A stretch of 5,792 bases of DNA from Psychrobacter sp. (GTDB lineage Bacteria; Pseudomonadota; Gammaproteobacteria; Pseudomonadales; Moraxellaceae): positions 1 to 5,792 of the forward strand of contig JARIEH010000215.1 of assembly GCA_029256865.1 (NCBI GenBank). Reading direction: 5' to 3'. A model generated the notes under the pieces. That model made no database searches, was not told the origin of the DNA, and was given only the letters and a program-made list of their open reading frames with translations. A program made the translations under genes and the position numbers. Positions within the stretch are counted from its first letter, which is position 1, and each line of letters opens with the position of its first letter. This document shows positions 5,138 through 5,792 of the stretch, in pieces.

Positions 5138-5792
5138 ATGCCTAACAAGAAAACGTCAGAGCCCTCTATTTTGCCAACCGTTTTGCCACCCATATTAAAA
5201 AAAGTGGTAGAAACAACCTTTGGCACGCTGCTAGGCACAGCAGTGTTAGTTGGCCTCCATCATCGGTATCGTAAATCTATCAATCCTACTGCTCGCTTGC
5301 AAGATTACTGGGTGGGCATTAGTCAGCAACGGCACCTATTCTCCTCAACAGTTAGACCGGAGCTAACACGTTTTCGTTATGCCTGTCAGCAGGCGATGGC
5401 TGCCTGGCAACGGTCGTATCATACGTATGATGGATTTACAGAGGATGAAGAGAGCAATCATAGTACGACCGACTTTAGTGCCGCTCATGTCACCACAATG
5501 CCAGCGCGCTCAGTTTGCTGGGTCAGTGGTGTGGCGTCTATGCCAAAAAATATCGCATTGTTAAATGACGATGATAGTAATGATGATAACAATAATAATG
5601 AAAATGGCTTTGGCGTGGTTGGTATCGATGCCAATAGAGAAGTCGTTTGGCAAACCACCATGCCTGAGCGTGTCCATGATATCGTCGTTCAACCTGTCTT
5701 TAATATTCACGATAAAACCACTCCTCATAAAAATCGCGATGTCGTGGTCATGGGTCGGCGTCCGAGTGAAAATTTTTGGGTATTAGAGACAG
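5138..5792 (+). CDS. DUF1513 domain protein (3'-truncated)
   Basis: An uninterrupted frame of 218 codons runs from the ATG at 5138 off the end of the window. The family block is G157-F-G-V-V-G-I-D-A-N-R-E-V-V-W171, then MPERVHDIVVQP (175-186, with H180) and DVVVMGRRPSENFWVLE near the end. This is the beginning of a DUF1513 domain (PF07433, COG3490), probably a beta-propeller. Function is unknown. The N-terminus has a short basic/polar stretch, a hydrophobic segment (about 27-41) and then HHRYRK, so it looks like a signal anchor; no twin-arginine motif is visible. Residues 45-120 are an extension ahead of the recognisable domain, and residues 143-156 are an Asn/Asp-rich insert. The 3-nt gap to the preceding stop and the absence of a strong Shine-Dalgarno site suggest translational coupling to the second imelysin. 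The family call rests on the motifs and on the conserved gene order; the exact start is less certain. Confidence 0.85.
   Translation, partial: MPNKKTSEPSILPTVLPPILKKVVETTFGTLLGTAVLVGLHHRYRKSINPTARLQDYWVGISQQRHLFSSTVRPELTRFRYACQQAMAAWQRSYHTYDGFTEDEESNHSTTDFSAAHVTTMPARSVCWVSGVASMPKNIALLNDDDSNDDNNNNENGFGVVGIDANREVVWQTTMPERVHDIVVQPVFNIHDKTTPHKNRDVVVMGRRPSENFWVLET
5564..5605 (+). repeat. GAT/AAT trinucleotide-rich tract inside the DUF1513 gene
   Basis: Fourteen consecutive codons are almost all GAY, AAY or close variants and encode N143-DDDSNDDNNNNE-N156. The tract is an imperfect triplet microsatellite, so changes in copy number would stay in frame. It lies between the first predicted strand (SVCWVSGVA...IALL) and the GFGVVGID strand, where a surface loop is expected. 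Confidence 0.75.

Noticed and set aside
5379..5786. Two short + strand frames (5379-5564 and 5565-5786) as separate small genes
   Set aside because: They lie in a frame different from the open 218-codon frame starting at 5138, which carries recognisable DUF1513 motifs and couples to the upstream gene. They have no ribosome sites or recognisable products.
1..5792. tRNA, rRNA, CRISPR array, insertion sequence or attachment site
   Set aside because: No cloverleaf, repeat-spacer pattern, transposase motif or terminal inverted repeats were seen on reading both strands.

Overview
The window reads as chromosome of a gammaproteobacterium, most probably Moraxellaceae and plausibly Psychrobacter. The grounds are moderate A+T content with very A+T-rich intergenic DNA, the form of the OmpA-like C-terminus, and lipoprotein/cytochrome genes of Gram-negative type. 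The genus is an inference from overall feel, not from a marker gene.

Layout. Positions 1-345 are the 3' end of a gene for an OmpA-family peptidoglycan-binding protein, closed by a strong intrinsic terminator (406-442). Positions 443-595 are A+T-rich and hold no gene. At 596-626 lies a near-ideal sigma-70 promoter (TTGATA, 17 nt, TATAAT) whose -35 and spacer are covered by a perfect 21-bp palindrome with an exact Fur 7-1-7 core. A leader of about 155 nt with three possible hairpins follows. Then come four genes on the + strand with gaps of 30, 64 and 3 nt: a GxHxxE imelysin lipoprotein (790-2250), a di-heme DUF1111/DHOR lipoprotein (2281-3909), a second imelysin-family lipoprotein whose motif reads GxPxxE (3974-5134), and a DUF1513 protein (5138 to beyond the window).

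How they fit together. The order imelysin, di-heme oxidoreductase, imelysin, DUF1513 corresponds to the consecutive families COG3487, COG3488, COG3489 and COG3490. It is a conserved but functionally unresolved gene cluster. The Fur site argues that the whole set is switched on by iron starvation. The first three products carry lipoboxes with no Asp at +2, so all three are predicted to sit at the outer membrane. A reasonable inference is an envelope iron- or heme-handling complex, with two imelysin-fold binding/scaffold proteins around a c-type di-heme redox enzyme and a DUF1513 partner. It is loosely analogous to EfeO/EfeB, but no EfeU-like permease is visible here. The most useful observations are the overlap of promoter and operator, the loss of the motif histidine in the second imelysin, the heme-containing enzyme placed under iron-starvation control, and an unusual DUF1513 gene with a long N-terminus and an Asn/Asp trinucleotide insert.
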